DNA from: JAOSJT01 sp035362335
Lineage (GTDB): Bacteria > Bacteroidota > Ignavibacteria > SZUA-365
Length of the DNA: 64,000 bases
Assembly: GCA_035362335.1 (NCBI GenBank)
Contig: DAOSDL010000002.1
Span: 1 to 64,000, forward strand
Direction of reading: 5' to 3'
The notes beneath the pieces were generated by a model that saw only the letters and a program-made list of their open reading frames with translations, was not told the DNA's origin and searched no databases. The translations under genes were made by a program, and so were the position numbers. Below are positions 9,090 to 17,630 of the stretch, piece by piece; the stretch's first letter is position 1, and every line of letters starts with the position of its first letter.

Positions 9090-10133
9090 ATGACACCACA
9101 CGCACTGCACACCGTTCTCGTACTTCGACTCAGTTCAATCGGTGATATCATTCTCACCACACCATTCCTGCGCGCCTTCAAGCGTCGGCACCCCGATTGT
9201 GCATTGCATTACGTCGTGCGCAACGAATACGCGGAATTGTTGCGCGACAACCCGTTCATCGATCGACTGATCACGGTGGATGTCACCGAGGGTCGGCGTG
9301 GATTGGAGGCGTTGAATCTCTCGCTCAACGCGGTGCATTACGATGCGGTGTTCGATCTGCACAACCATTTGCGCACGCGCATCGTGCGCAATGGACTGAG
9401 CGCGAACATGCATCATGTCAACAAGCGATCGCTTCGGCGCCTGCTTCTCGTCGGCTTGCATGCGAATTTCTATGGTCCGGTTGTTCCCGTGTCCGAGCGG
9501 TATATCGAAACCGCCGCACGTTATGGTGTGCGCGCCGACGCGGACGGTCCCGAGCTTTTCCTCTCTTCCGAGACTCGGCACGCCGTGGAACGGCGCTTCC
9601 GCCTCGACGGAGTTGACAGCTCGCGTGCCCTGATTGGACTCTGCCCCGGAGCCCGGCATTTCACCAAACGCTGGCCACGCGAACGCTATGCCGCTCTTGC
9701 AGGCGCGCTGGCTGAACGAGGCCAACAGGTGCTGCTCTTCGGTGCGAAGGAGGACGCGGGACTGCGCGAGGCGCTGCCAGCGCATGTTCGGCCAGCGGTG
9801 TTTGAATACTGCGGCGAGTTTTCGCTGCTCGAAACCGCCGCCGCCATGGAGCATTGCACGGCCGTGGTGGCGAACGACAGCGGATTGATGCATCTCGCCA
9901 CCGCGGTGCGGCGTCCCGTCGTGGCGCTGTTTGGCAGCACGGTGCGCGAGTTTGGCTTCTTTCCCTACAACAGCCCCGCCTCTATTCTCGAAGTGCAGGA
10001 TCTCGCCTGCAGACCCTGCACGTTCATCGGCCGCGCCTCCTGTCCGCGAGGACATTTCCGCTGCATGCGTGCCATAGATGTACCGGACGTGCTCGACGCC
10101 CTGAACACGCTCACGGCAGCCGTTGCGCCCTGA
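9090..10133 (+). CDS. Glycosyltransferase family 9 (heptosyltransferase-like)
   Basis: 347 residues from the ATG at 9090 (MTPHALHTVLVLRLSSIGDI). GT9 enzymes add heptose or similar sugars to lipopolysaccharide core at the inner face of the inner membrane. The N-terminal RLSSIGDIILTTPFLRAFK block and the GLCPGARHFTKRWPRERYAALA and NDSGLMHLATAVRRPVVALFGST blocks are typical of the nucleotide-sugar and acceptor domains. The C-terminal CRPCTFIGRASCPRGHFRCM has the clustered cysteines seen in many FCB homologues. No strong ribosome-binding site is visible. Confidence 0.85.
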   Translation: MTPHALHTVLVLRLSSIGDIILTTPFLRAFKRRHPDCALHYVVRNEYAELLRDNPFIDRLITVDVTEGRRGLEALNLSLNAVHYDAVFDLHNHLRTRIVRNGLSANMHHVNKRSLRRLLLVGLHANFYGPVVPVSERYIETAARYGVRADADGPELFLSSETRHAVERRFRLDGVDSSRALIGLCPGARHFTKRWPRERYAALAGALAERGQQVLLFGAKEDAGLREALPAHVRPAVFEYCGEFSLLETAAAMEHCTAVVANDSGLMHLATAVRRPVVALFGSTVREFGFFPYNSPASILEVQDLACRPCTFIGRASCPRGHFRCMRAIDVPDVLDALNTLTAAVAP

Positions 10134-10460
10134 GGTCAACTCGTTGCTGAAGCGCGCCGCAGCACAGCAGCCTTTCACGCTTCACCACATCGCGATTTCC
10201 CGCATCGGCCACATCCGCGCCTGCTTCAATCATGCCGGCGCGCGGCTTCACCTTTCTAACTCGAACCAGCACGTAGCCGCCGCACACTGTTGCCATCGCT
10301 GGTGCTGCTGCTTTCCACAAGTACACACGCGGAGAATCTTTTTCAACGCAGAGTAACTTCCGGCGGTTTCGTCTGTCTCTTCTGTGTTCCCGGCCGGAAC
10401 GCCACCATCGACCATGCGACACCGTACACACGCAGGTGTCGGGAATGAATACAGGAGGCG
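10134..10460. other. Spacer with no recognised gene
   Basis: About 330 bp between the GT9 gene and the lipoprotein gene. No supported coding region, repeat copy or clear promoter was seen. The last 15 bases hold the AGGAGG site of the lipoprotein gene. Confidence 0.5.
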
Positions 10461-10463
10461 ACA

Positions 10464-10997
10464 ATGAAACACATACATATTTTTCTGCTTGCTTTTCTTT
10501 TAGGCCTCCCCTTCGTGGCCTGCGACAACGAAACCACCGCTGTCACTCCACATGAAAGCGGCGGCGACACCAACCCCGCGGGCAAGCTCGTCTCCGCCAG
10601 CGCCTGCAAAAGTGGAGCGGCGGGCGAAGGTGTCACATTCAACGCATCGAGCAGTGATATGCAGTACCGATACGATGCGGCGACGAAAACCTTGCACCTG
10701 ACCCACATCAATGCCGCGTTCAACTGCTGCCCGGGCACCATCTCCGTGGATGTGGATATCGAGGAACATCTGATCACGCTGGTGGAACGCGAGAGCAGCG
10801 CCGAATGCAACTGTCTGTGCCTTTACGATCTGGAAGTCGCGGTGACCGATCTGCCGCAAGCCGAGTATCGCATCGTGGTGGTCGAACCCTACCTTCAAAA
10901 ACCGGATCAGGCACTCTCATTTACCATGGACCTCGTCACTCGCAGTACCGGGTCGCACAGCGTACCACGAAACAACTACCCCTGGTCCCCGCAGTAA
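10464..10997 (+). CDS. Cysteine-rich lipoprotein, unknown function
   Basis: 177 residues. Type II signal peptide with lipobox LPFVAC, so the mature protein starts at Cys20 and is lipid-anchored. A strong AGGAGG precedes the ATG by six bases. The mature part has clustered cysteines: NAAFNCCPG in the middle and AECNCLCLYDLEVAV later. This is an ordered FNCC ... CxCxCxYD pattern found in small lipoproteins of Bacteroidota. The pattern suggests disulphides or metal binding; the function is unknown. The final PRNNYPWSPQ tail is polar. Confidence 0.75.
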   Translation: MKHIHIFLLAFLLGLPFVACDNETTAVTPHESGGDTNPAGKLVSASACKSGAAGEGVTFNASSSDMQYRYDAATKTLHLTHINAAFNCCPGTISVDVDIEEHLITLVERESSAECNCLCLYDLEVAVTDLPQAEYRIVVVEPYLQKPDQALSFTMDLVTRSTGSHSVPRNNYPWSPQ

Positions 10998-11022
10998 TCC
11001 CATACCCTCGACATAGATCCGA

Positions 11023-11069
11023 CGCGGCCGTTTCGATGCATCACCACTGAAACGGCCGCGACGCTTTTC
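11023..11069. terminator. Terminator between convergent genes
   Basis: Perfect 12-bp stem CGCGGCCGTTTC (11023-11034) and GAAACGGCCGCG (11049-11060), followed by ACGCTTTTCT. It serves the lipoprotein gene on the plus strand and could also stop minus-strand transcripts from the DUF1648 gene. Confidence 0.75.
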
Positions 11070-11089
11070 TCCTGATCGGCAGCACTGCC

Positions 11090-11575
11090 TCACGTTTGTG
11101 GCGGCAATCGAAAAACGCGATACATCCGCGCTACTATGAGCGCCATCGCAACGCAATACACCGCCATGCCGAGCCAGGACCACGAGGCGAGACGCACCTC
11201 CTCTTGCCGATTCGCATGCACCGTGGCAATGAACATGAAGAGCAGCAGCGATGTTGTTGTGGCGGCAATGGCGTGAAGCACGGACTGTATGCGTCGAAAG
11301 GCCTCTTCCTTGCGCTCGGGTAGGAGCCAGTAGTCGGAATTGGGCATGTTGATCATGGACGTGGGCAGTACCTTGATGGCCCAGGCGATACCAAGCATCA
11401 GCGCGGGCAGGAAGAGAATGAGCGCCGCGAACAGGACCAGAAACTCCGTGCGGCTCGACCACCCGTCGGGGATACCGCTGAAGGAAAAATGAACCGCGAC
11501 CCTGGCGGGCAAGAGCCCTGCGCAGAGGTACATGCAGAGAAGGGACAGCAGCACGAGAGCGAGATTCAGACGCAT
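11090..11575 (-). CDS. DUF1648-containing membrane protein
   Basis: 161 residues from the ATG at 11575 (MRLNLALVLLSL...). Four hydrophobic segments are seen. Just after the first is LPARVAVHFSFSGIPDGWSSRTEFL, the DUF1648 signature (V-x-H-F-x-x-x-G-x-P-D-x-W). DUF1648 occurs in immunity and signalling membrane proteins such as SdpI. An N-terminal extension to 11668 is possible in frame but hydrophilic and not needed. Confidence 0.75.
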   Translation of the reverse strand: MRLNLALVLLSLLCMYLCAGLLPARVAVHFSFSGIPDGWSSRTEFLVLFAALILFLPALMLGIAWAIKVLPTSMINMPNSDYWLLPERKEEAFRRIQSVLHAIAATTTSLLLFMFIATVHANRQEEVRLASWSWLGMAVYCVAMALIVARMYRVFRLPPQT

Positions 11576-11728
11576 GGGATTTCGTGGGAGATTCTCGAAA
11601 CACAGCTTCAAGCTACGGCCTCCGCAATCCTCGTCAAACACCACGCGTTGGGACACGTCGTTGCACACTGCGGAACGCGGCGGCGAAGTGGAATGTTACT
11701 CAAGGTTCGAATCATCCATTTCCACCGT

Positions 11729-11752
11729 GCGCAAGGGACATTGTCCCCGCGC
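11729..11752. promoter_or_regulatory. 24-bp dyad upstream of kefF
   Basis: GGGACA-T-TGTCCC at 11735-11747 is a perfect dyad, flanked on both sides by GCGC (11729-11732 and 11749-11752). It lies in the divergent spacer, 19 bp before the kefF-like start. It may be an operator or a leader hairpin. Confidence 0.4.
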
Positions 11753-11771
11753 GAACCCATTCCGGGCTGCC

Positions 11772-12401
11772 ATGAAACGCATTCTCATACTTTTCGCGCA
11801 TCCGGCGCTGCAAAAATCCCGTGTTAATACTCACCTCATTGATGGCGTGATCGATCTCAATGGCGTGACCGTGCACGATCTTTACGAACGCTATCCCGCG
11901 CACGACATCGATGTGCGCCACGAGCAGGCACTGTTGCTGGAGCACGATATCATCGTGTTTCATCATCCATTCTTCTGGTATAGCACGCCCCCACTGCTGA
12001 AGGAGTGGCAGGATCTGGTTCTGGAACATGGCTGGGCGTATGGCAGTGCCGGCACCGCTCTGCGAGGCAAGCTGTTCATGAATGCCATCAGCACGGGCGG
12101 ACGGCAGGAGGCCTACTCCACCGAAGGGTATAATCGCTTCACCATCAGGCAATTGCTCGCCCCGCTCGAACAAACCGCGCGGCTGTGCGGCATGCTCTAC
12201 CTGCCACCTTTCGTGGTGCATGGCACGCATGTCGTCACACCCGAGGCAGTACTCGAACACACGCGCTGCTACCGCACGCTGCTCACCGCACTGCGCGACG
12301 AACGCATCGAGCTGCAACACATGCGGATGCTGGATACACTCAAGTCCCCCGATATCCTTCACGACCTTCTCCACGACGACAACGAGGTGCGGCATGCATG
12401 A
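11772..12401 (+). CDS. kefF: KefF-like NAD(P)H oxidoreductase
   Basis: 209 residues. Flavodoxin-like quinone reductase of the KefF/MdaB/YwrO group: KRILILFAHPALQKSRVN at the N-terminus, HDIIVFHHPFFWYSTPPLLKEWQDLV in the middle and GGRQEAYSTEGYNRFT later all match this family. KefF binds and activates the KefC potassium/proton antiporter. Here its stop codon overlaps the start of the antiporter gene by eight bases, so the two products are probably made in fixed ratio. The ATG at 11772 starts MKRILIL. Confidence 0.85.
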   Translation: MKRILILFAHPALQKSRVNTHLIDGVIDLNGVTVHDLYERYPAHDIDVRHEQALLLEHDIIVFHHPFFWYSTPPLLKEWQDLVLEHGWAYGSAGTALRGKLFMNAISTGGRQEAYSTEGYNRFTIRQLLAPLEQTARLCGMLYLPPFVVHGTHVVTPEAVLEHTRCYRTLLTALRDERIELQHMRMLDTLKSPDILHDLLHDDNEVRHA

Positions 12402-14292
12402 AGGCGGCTTCTTTTTTCAGGCATTGGTCTACCTCGCCGCCATGGTCGTGGTTGTTCCCATTGCAAAAAAGCTCGGACTCGGTTCCGTGCTGGGCTATCT
12501 CCTCGCGGGCGTTATCATCGGTCCCTTCGTGCTCGGCTTCATCGGTACCGAGGGCCAGGACGTCATGCACTTCGCGGAGTTCGGCGTGGTGATGATGCTA
12601 TTTCTTATCGGCCTGGAGTTGCAGCCCGCGAAAATCTGGAAACTCCGCGCTCCAATCATGGGCATGGGAGGAATGCAGGTAGCCGGCACGGCGGCGCTGG
12701 TACTGCTGCTGGGCGTGTTCACGGGACTGCCATGGCAAAGTGCACTGGCGATCGGCTTCACGCTCGCTCTGTCCTCCACGGCCATCGTGTTGCAGACTCT
12801 CAACGAAAAAGGTCTGCTCCCCACCGACGGTGGACAACGCGCCTTTTCCGTTCTGCTGTTTCAGGATATCGCCGTCATTCCCATTCTCGCTGTGTTTCCA
12901 CTGCTCGCCCTTCCCGGTCTCGCCCCTGCGAGTGCGCAATCCGAGGCGGGACATGGCGGCAACATTCTGGCTGATCTCCCCGTGTGGGGACAGACACTGG
13001 TGGTGCTCGGGGTGATCGCGGCCATCATTCTCGCGGGACGCTACGCCATCAATCCCGCCTTCCGCCTCCTGGCGCGGACGCGGCTGCGTGAGGTGTTCAC
13101 CGCCGCCACCTTGCTGCTGGTCATCGCCATCGCCGTGCTCATGTCCGCCGTGGGTCTCAGCCCGGCACTGGGCACCTTTCTCGCCGGTGTAGTGCTGGCG
13201 CAGAGCGAATATCGACATGAGCTTGAAACCGATATCGAACCCTTCAAGGGATTGCTGCTCGGATTGTTCTTTCTCTCGGTTGGCGCGTCCATTGATTTTC
13301 GTCTGATACAGCATTCACCGGGACTCATCACGGGCTTGGTCTTCGGCTTGATCGTGGTGAAGCTGCTGGTGCTGTGGATCACCGGTGCGGTCTTTCGCTT
13401 GTCGACCGACAACAACCTCCTGTTCACCTTCTCCCTGGCGCAAGGCGGCGAATTTGCCTTCGTTCTGTTCTCCTACGCCACGCAGAACGGCGTGCTTGGA
13501 ACCGACACCGCCAGTCCGCTCGTGGCTGCTGTCGCGGTGTCCATGGCCCTGACACCCCTGCTGATGATGCTCAACGAGCGTCTGCTCCTGCCGCGCTTCG
13601 GCACGAAACAGGCTGGCGAGCGCGAGGCCGATGTCATCGAGGAGCAGAACCCGGTGATCATCGCGGGCTTCGGTCGTGTGGGCAGCATTATCGGTCGCTT
13701 CCTGCAGGCCCACGGCGTGCAGGCCACATATCTGGACATTGATCCCGACAATGTGGATTTGCTGCGCAAACTCGGTCTCCGCGTGTACTATGGCGACGCG
13801 TCACGCCACGACCTGTTGCACGCGGCGGGAGCCGCCTCCGCACGGCTGATCGTGATCGCCGTGGACGATCCCGACAAGGGATACGAGATTGCGGAAACCG
13901 TACGCAGGCATTATCCGCAGCTCCGCATCATCGCGCGCACCCGCGGGTGGCGAGACTCGTACGACATGCTCGATCTCGGTGTGGAGGATGTCTATCGTGA
14001 AACGCTGGACGCCTCTCTGCGCATGGGTGCAGATGTACTGGCCGCGCTGGGTCACCGCCGCTTCGCCTTGTATCGGGCCACGCACACCTTCCGCAAGCAC
14101 GACGAGCGCTACGTGCGCGAACTGGCTGTCATGCGCAAGGACTCCAAGTCCCTGCTCCATGGCGCACGCCAGCGTATCGCCGATCTGGAAATATTGATGT
14201 CCGAGGAAATGGATCAGCTTGGCAGAGACAAGGACAGCGGCTGGGATGCTTCGAGTTTGATCGAGGAATACGGGACGTCGCGCACACCCTGA
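12394..14292 (+). CDS. kefC: KefC/KefB-like monovalent cation:proton antiporter with RCK domain
   Basis: 632 residues from the ATG at 12394 (MHEGGFFFQALVYLAAM). Residues 1-380 form a CPA2 antiporter of 11-13 helices, with VLGYLLAGVIIGPF, FLIGLELQPAKIW and TFLAGVVLAQSEYRHELE as in KefB/C. An RCK-N (TrkA-N) domain follows near residue 410: NPVIIAGFGRVGSIIGRFL, the NAD-binding GxGxxG. KefC exports K+ and acidifies the cytoplasm in response to glutathione adducts; this lineage makes bacillithiol (bshA is nearby), so the ligand may differ. It overlaps kefF by eight bases. Confidence 0.9.
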   Translation: MHEGGFFFQALVYLAAMVVVVPIAKKLGLGSVLGYLLAGVIIGPFVLGFIGTEGQDVMHFAEFGVVMMLFLIGLELQPAKIWKLRAPIMGMGGMQVAGTAALVLLLGVFTGLPWQSALAIGFTLALSSTAIVLQTLNEKGLLPTDGGQRAFSVLLFQDIAVIPILAVFPLLALPGLAPASAQSEAGHGGNILADLPVWGQTLVVLGVIAAIILAGRYAINPAFRLLARTRLREVFTAATLLLVIAIAVLMSAVGLSPALGTFLAGVVLAQSEYRHELETDIEPFKGLLLGLFFLSVGASIDFRLIQHSPGLITGLVFGLIVVKLLVLWITGAVFRLSTDNNLLFTFSLAQGGEFAFVLFSYATQNGVLGTDTASPLVAAVAVSMALTPLLMMLNERLLLPRFGTKQAGEREADVIEEQNPVIIAGFGRVGSIIGRFLQAHGVQATYLDIDPDNVDLLRKLGLRVYYGDASRHDLLHAAGAASARLIVIAVDDPDKGYEIAETVRRHYPQLRIIARTRGWRDSYDMLDLGVEDVYRETLDASLRMGADVLAALGHRRFALYRATHTFRKHDERYVRELAVMRKDSKSLLHGARQRIADLEILMSEEMDQLGRDKDSGWDASSLIEEYGTSRTP

Positions 14293-14418
14293 TGCGCGTA
14301 GCACGCGCCCCCGGACCATGCGATGAAGGAGAACTGCGCCACGAATACCAAGCGCGATGCATGTGACAGCGCCAGCGAGCGGTGGGTAAAAACAACGGTG
14401 AATGTACTCCGTTGTCCG

Positions 14419-14436
14419 GCGCCGCCAGTGCGGCGC
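14419..14436. terminator. Hairpin between convergent kefC and DUF116 genes
   Basis: GCGCCGC (14419-14425), loop CAGT, GCGGCGC (14430-14436). No T-run is present, so its role as terminator is tentative. Confidence 0.35.
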
Positions 14437-14572
14437 TGCGTGCAGGATTGAATTGTGGAAATCGCTTCGATTCGCCGCCGGATGACGCGGCTTCAGTGCG
14501 GCGATGCGATGAGGGAGCGAGCGCAAAGCACGAGCAAGCCACCAGAGGTGATGTCACTTCTGCGGCATGGCG

Positions 14573-15760
14573 TCACGAACGGAGCACGTCACGCAAGGTT
14601 TCCGCGTTGAGCGTGGTCTCCCGGCCCGCCGGATCCCAATGACCCGAGCAGCCGCAGCCGTCGAGCAGCACGCATTGCGCGGGTATACCCTCGGCGCGCA
14701 GTTCGAGTCCGCCGGTGATCAGATGTAGCACGCAGGCCACACCCACCACACCGAGATCCCGACCTTTCGCCCAATCCCGCAACCAGCGCGTGAAATCGCT
14801 GGAGTGTGGAATAATGTGCACGCTGGCTCCCTCGGCGGCGCAGCGCTCACGCATGCGGTTGACATTGCAAGTCGCGGAGCAACCGGTGCAGAGCATGTCC
14901 AAATCCACTTTACGGGCTTTGCAGGTGGCAGCGTGCGCGCCGCGCATGCAGGCGGGCAGCAACACCGCGCGCGCTGAGGTCGCGCGATACTCGGATGCGA
15001 AGGAACGGTTCATCAGCTCCGCCCCGAGCATGCCGAGATGGTACTCTTCCCGTTTGCGCGCGACGAGAAGCGCATCCTCGCGCCAGCGATGTTCGGGCGC
15101 GGACACGCGCAACCAGCGCTCCACCTCGGCGGTGTAGGCACCGAGACGTCGCATGGAGAGATCGACCACCGTGGCCGAGAAGGCCAGCAGATTTTCGAGA
15201 TGCCATTCACGTTCCACTGCATCGCAATCCCCGAGAAAATCGACCAGCAGATGCAGACGCTTCTCTTCTTCACGATACTCGCCCGTGGCTTCGAGGTACA
15301 GCAGCAGTTTGCGCAGGCGAAACAGGCAGGGCACGCCGTCGACCGGCGGCAATTCCCGTGTGCTCACGAGGAAATGGCCGGCGAGCACTCCGCGCAGCGG
15401 ATCCACGCGGTGCTTGAGCGAGGGATGCGCCCGACGCAGATTGTACAGCTTGACCAGCAGACAGCACACCATGGCCGGCACCTTCTGCGCCTTCGCGCAG
15501 TGAATACGCCACAGCACCCCAAGCGTCAGGGCATCGAACAAGTATTCACGGTAGTCGCGTGGGGCTTCGCGCTCTTCCTCCGCAATCCATTCACTCCAGC
15601 GGTCCAGCAGCGGATCGATGGATTTCGACGCAAGCTGCAACACTTCATTCGTGAAGCGGGCGACATCGGCGTAGTAGGTGGAGGAATCGGCGCCTTTGGC
15701 GCAGAGGGAGTAGGTGATGGGAAGAGCTTCTGTGTTGGTAATGGTCTTGTGCGTGTACAT
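14573..15760 (-). CDS. DUF116 domain protein
   Basis: 395 residues. The C-terminal 150 residues match DUF116: CMRGAHAATCKARKV, DLDMLCTGCSATCNVNRM, VVGVACVLHLITGGLEL and LLDGCGCSGHWD. The many conserved cysteines suggest an Fe-S or zinc site. The N-terminal 230 residues are helical and unlike known families. In other genomes DUF116 proteins occur next to lipoate/biotin ligases or radical-SAM genes; neither is here. The start ATG at 15760 is preceded by AGGA, but both lie in a hairpin (see 15755-15792). Function unknown. Confidence 0.8.
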   Translation of the reverse strand: MYTHKTITNTEALPITYSLCAKGADSSTYYADVARFTNEVLQLASKSIDPLLDRWSEWIAEEEREAPRDYREYLFDALTLGVLWRIHCAKAQKVPAMVCCLLVKLYNLRRAHPSLKHRVDPLRGVLAGHFLVSTRELPPVDGVPCLFRLRKLLLYLEATGEYREEEKRLHLLVDFLGDCDAVEREWHLENLLAFSATVVDLSMRRLGAYTAEVERWLRVSAPEHRWREDALLVARKREEYHLGMLGAELMNRSFASEYRATSARAVLLPACMRGAHAATCKARKVDLDMLCTGCSATCNVNRMRERCAAEGASVHIIPHSSDFTRWLRDWAKGRDLGVVGVACVLHLITGGLELRAEGIPAQCVLLDGCGCSGHWDPAGRETTLNAETLRDVLRS

Positions 15761-15792
15761 GTGATCCTCGAAACAGCAACAGGATCATGTAC
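15755..15792 (-). promoter_or_regulatory. Hairpin covering the RBS and start codon of the DUF116 gene
   Basis: On the mRNA, GUACAUGAUCCU (15792-15781) can pair with AGGAUCA, a two-base bulge, and UGUAC (15768-15755), giving 12 pairs around a 12-base loop. The AGGA site and the UG of the start codon are in the 3' arm. It would block translation until opened, by temperature, a protein or a coupled ribosome. A DNA operator is the alternative. Confidence 0.5.
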
Positions 15793-15876
15793 GGGGGCTC
15801 CGCCACAGTGTTGCGCCAGAAATGAAAGAATTTGAGAAGATTTTCTCGAACAGCGGCCGTGAACTGGCGAGGGAGA

Positions 15877-16770
15877 TCAGAAATCCTCTTCCTCGTCTTC
15901 GTCTCCTTCATCCATGGCATTGTTTACCTTGAAATCCGGATTGAGGAAGCTGATGATCTGTCCGACGCGTGCGGCTTCCGTGTCGTCGGACTGCTGCTGA
16001 TAGGCGAGGTAAAGGTTGCGCCACATGCGCTCGAGTATATCGCGCGTGGTGACGGCGGCGAGCATTTCCGGCGTGAGCTTGATGCCGGAGGAGGAAAGCA
16101 TGAGGCGACACTGGTCGCGGGTGATGATGATGCCGCTGTTGTAGGCATCCACAAAAAACATGCGCGAACCGTCGTCGTACTGCACCAGAAAATGCATGGG
16201 CATGCCGATGCCGTTTAGGCGTAAATCGAGGCGGCGGCCGAGCAGCATCATCAACACCGACAAGGTGATGGGAATACCCTTGCGGTAGTCGATAACCTTG
16301 GTCAGGAAGCTGTTGTTGGGATTGTAGTAATCCTCCCTGTTCCCGATGTAGCCGAGGTCGCTGAACAGGTAGCTGCGCATTTTCATGAAGGTGTCCAGCG
16401 GAGCGGCCCGCGTGCCGGCGAGTATGCGAATGTCCGCCGCCATATCGTCGAGCCGCCTGCGGTACTGCGAAATGTCCACTTCGGGATGGCCGAATTTGGA
16501 GATCGCCAACACACCCTCTTCGAGATCGATGCTGCCGTCGTCGTCGGAAAAACCGGCGAAGCGCCGCAACACCGCCTGCATGCGTATGTCGTTCACCAAC
16601 TCGTCCACCAGATCGCGATGCATGTCACCGTGTATTTCCGTCAACTCGCGCAGACCCGACACGGCGTCCTCGCCGAGTTCGAGAATGCGATCACGCACGG
16701 CCTTCTGCACGGAGGCTTGCTGATCGTCGAGCAGTTGATACAGGGCATACAGTTCGCGGGACGGAGTCAT
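15877..16770 (-). CDS. SirB1-like transglutaminase-family protein
   Basis: 297 residues. Matches the SirB1 N-terminal/UPF0162 family, a transglutaminase-like fold: FMKMRSYLFSDLGYIGNREDYYNPNNSFL, IDYRKGIPITLSVLMMLLGRRLDLRLNGIGMPMHFLVQY and FVDAYNSGIIITRDQC. The usual catalytic Cys position is not obvious, as in many SirB1 proteins, so it may be non-catalytic. An acidic tail (DEGDEDEEEDF) ends the protein. It overlaps the LOG gene by four bases (ATGA) and is the last gene of the operon that begins with the TPR lipoprotein. Confidence 0.8.
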   Translation of the reverse strand: MTPSRELYALYQLLDDQQASVQKAVRDRILELGEDAVSGLRELTEIHGDMHRDLVDELVNDIRMQAVLRRFAGFSDDDGSIDLEEGVLAISKFGHPEVDISQYRRRLDDMAADIRILAGTRAAPLDTFMKMRSYLFSDLGYIGNREDYYNPNNSFLTKVIDYRKGIPITLSVLMMLLGRRLDLRLNGIGMPMHFLVQYDDGSRMFFVDAYNSGIIITRDQCRLMLSSSGIKLTPEMLAAVTTRDILERMWRNLYLAYQQQSDDTEAARVGQIISFLNPDFKVNNAMDEGDEDEEEDF

Positions 16771-17591
16771 TTCGTAAGATACCTTTCCGTCAGATTTTTG
16801 CGAAGGTAATTAAATGCTTCCTTGGGAGTATTGCAAGTCTTGAACAGGTCCAGATCCTCCGGACTGATCACGCCAAAACGCACCAGTTCCTGAAAGTTGA
16901 TGACCTTGTTCCAGAACTCGCCGCCATACAACACGATGAACACATCCTTGCGCAACTTGCGCGTCTGCACGAGTGTGAGGATTTCCATCATCTCGTCCAT
17001 GGTCCCGAAGCCGCCGGGAAACACCACCAGCGCCTTGGCGGGATACACGAACCAGAATTTGCGCATGAAGAAGTAGTGGAATTCAAAGTTCAGCTCGGGC
17101 GGAATGTAATGATTGGCGAATTGTTCGAAGGGCAAGCTGATGTTGAGTCCGATGGATTTGCCTCCGGCGAGATGCGCACCGCGATTCGCCGCTTCCATGA
17201 TACCGGGGCCGCCTCCGGAGCAGATAACGAAGCGCTGCTTTTCCAGCGTCAGCGACCATTCGGTACACAAGCGGGCAAGCTCCACCGCATCCTCATAGTA
17301 GCGTGAGGTACTGACGAGGGATTCCGCGCGCTGCAGTTGCTCGAGCAGATGCGACGGGGTTTTCTTTTTTCCCGACTGCCGAATGGCTTCCAGCACGTCA
17401 TCCTTTTCGCGTTGCGCTTCCTCGAGCGAGCGCAGACGCGCGCTACCAAAAAACACAATCGTATCCTGAATGTGCTGGCGTCGCAGGCGGCGCTGGGGCT
17501 CGAGATACTCGGCGAGCATGCGAATGATGCGCGCATCCGGACTGTTGAGAAAATCGAGATCCTTGTAGGCTTTGATCGGTTGGTCGGACAT
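16767..17591 (-). CDS. LOG family nucleotide-processing protein (TIGR00730-like)
   Basis: 274 residues. LOG proteins cleave the N-glycosidic bond of nucleoside monophosphates; some make cytokinin-like bases, others (PpnN) recycle nucleotides. The SGGGPGIMEAANRGA block and the catalytic PGGFGTMDEMMEIL block are intact. An N-terminal extension of about 100 residues, with a helical charged segment, makes it longer than the 180-residue type I form. It is in an operon with pyrimidine genes, consistent with nucleotide turnover (inference). Confidence 0.85.
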   Translation of the reverse strand: MSDQPIKAYKDLDFLNSPDARIIRMLAEYLEPQRRLRRQHIQDTIVFFGSARLRSLEEAQREKDDVLEAIRQSGKKKTPSHLLEQLQRAESLVSTSRYYEDAVELARLCTEWSLTLEKQRFVICSGGGPGIMEAANRGAHLAGGKSIGLNISLPFEQFANHYIPPELNFEFHYFFMRKFWFVYPAKALVVFPGGFGTMDEMMEILTLVQTRKLRKDVFIVLYGGEFWNKVINFQELVRFGVISPEDLDLFKTCNTPKEAFNYLRKNLTERYLTK

Positions 17592-17630
17592 GGCGTTGCC
17601 TTCTGTTCGTGATACTGCCTGCGGTGCTGT

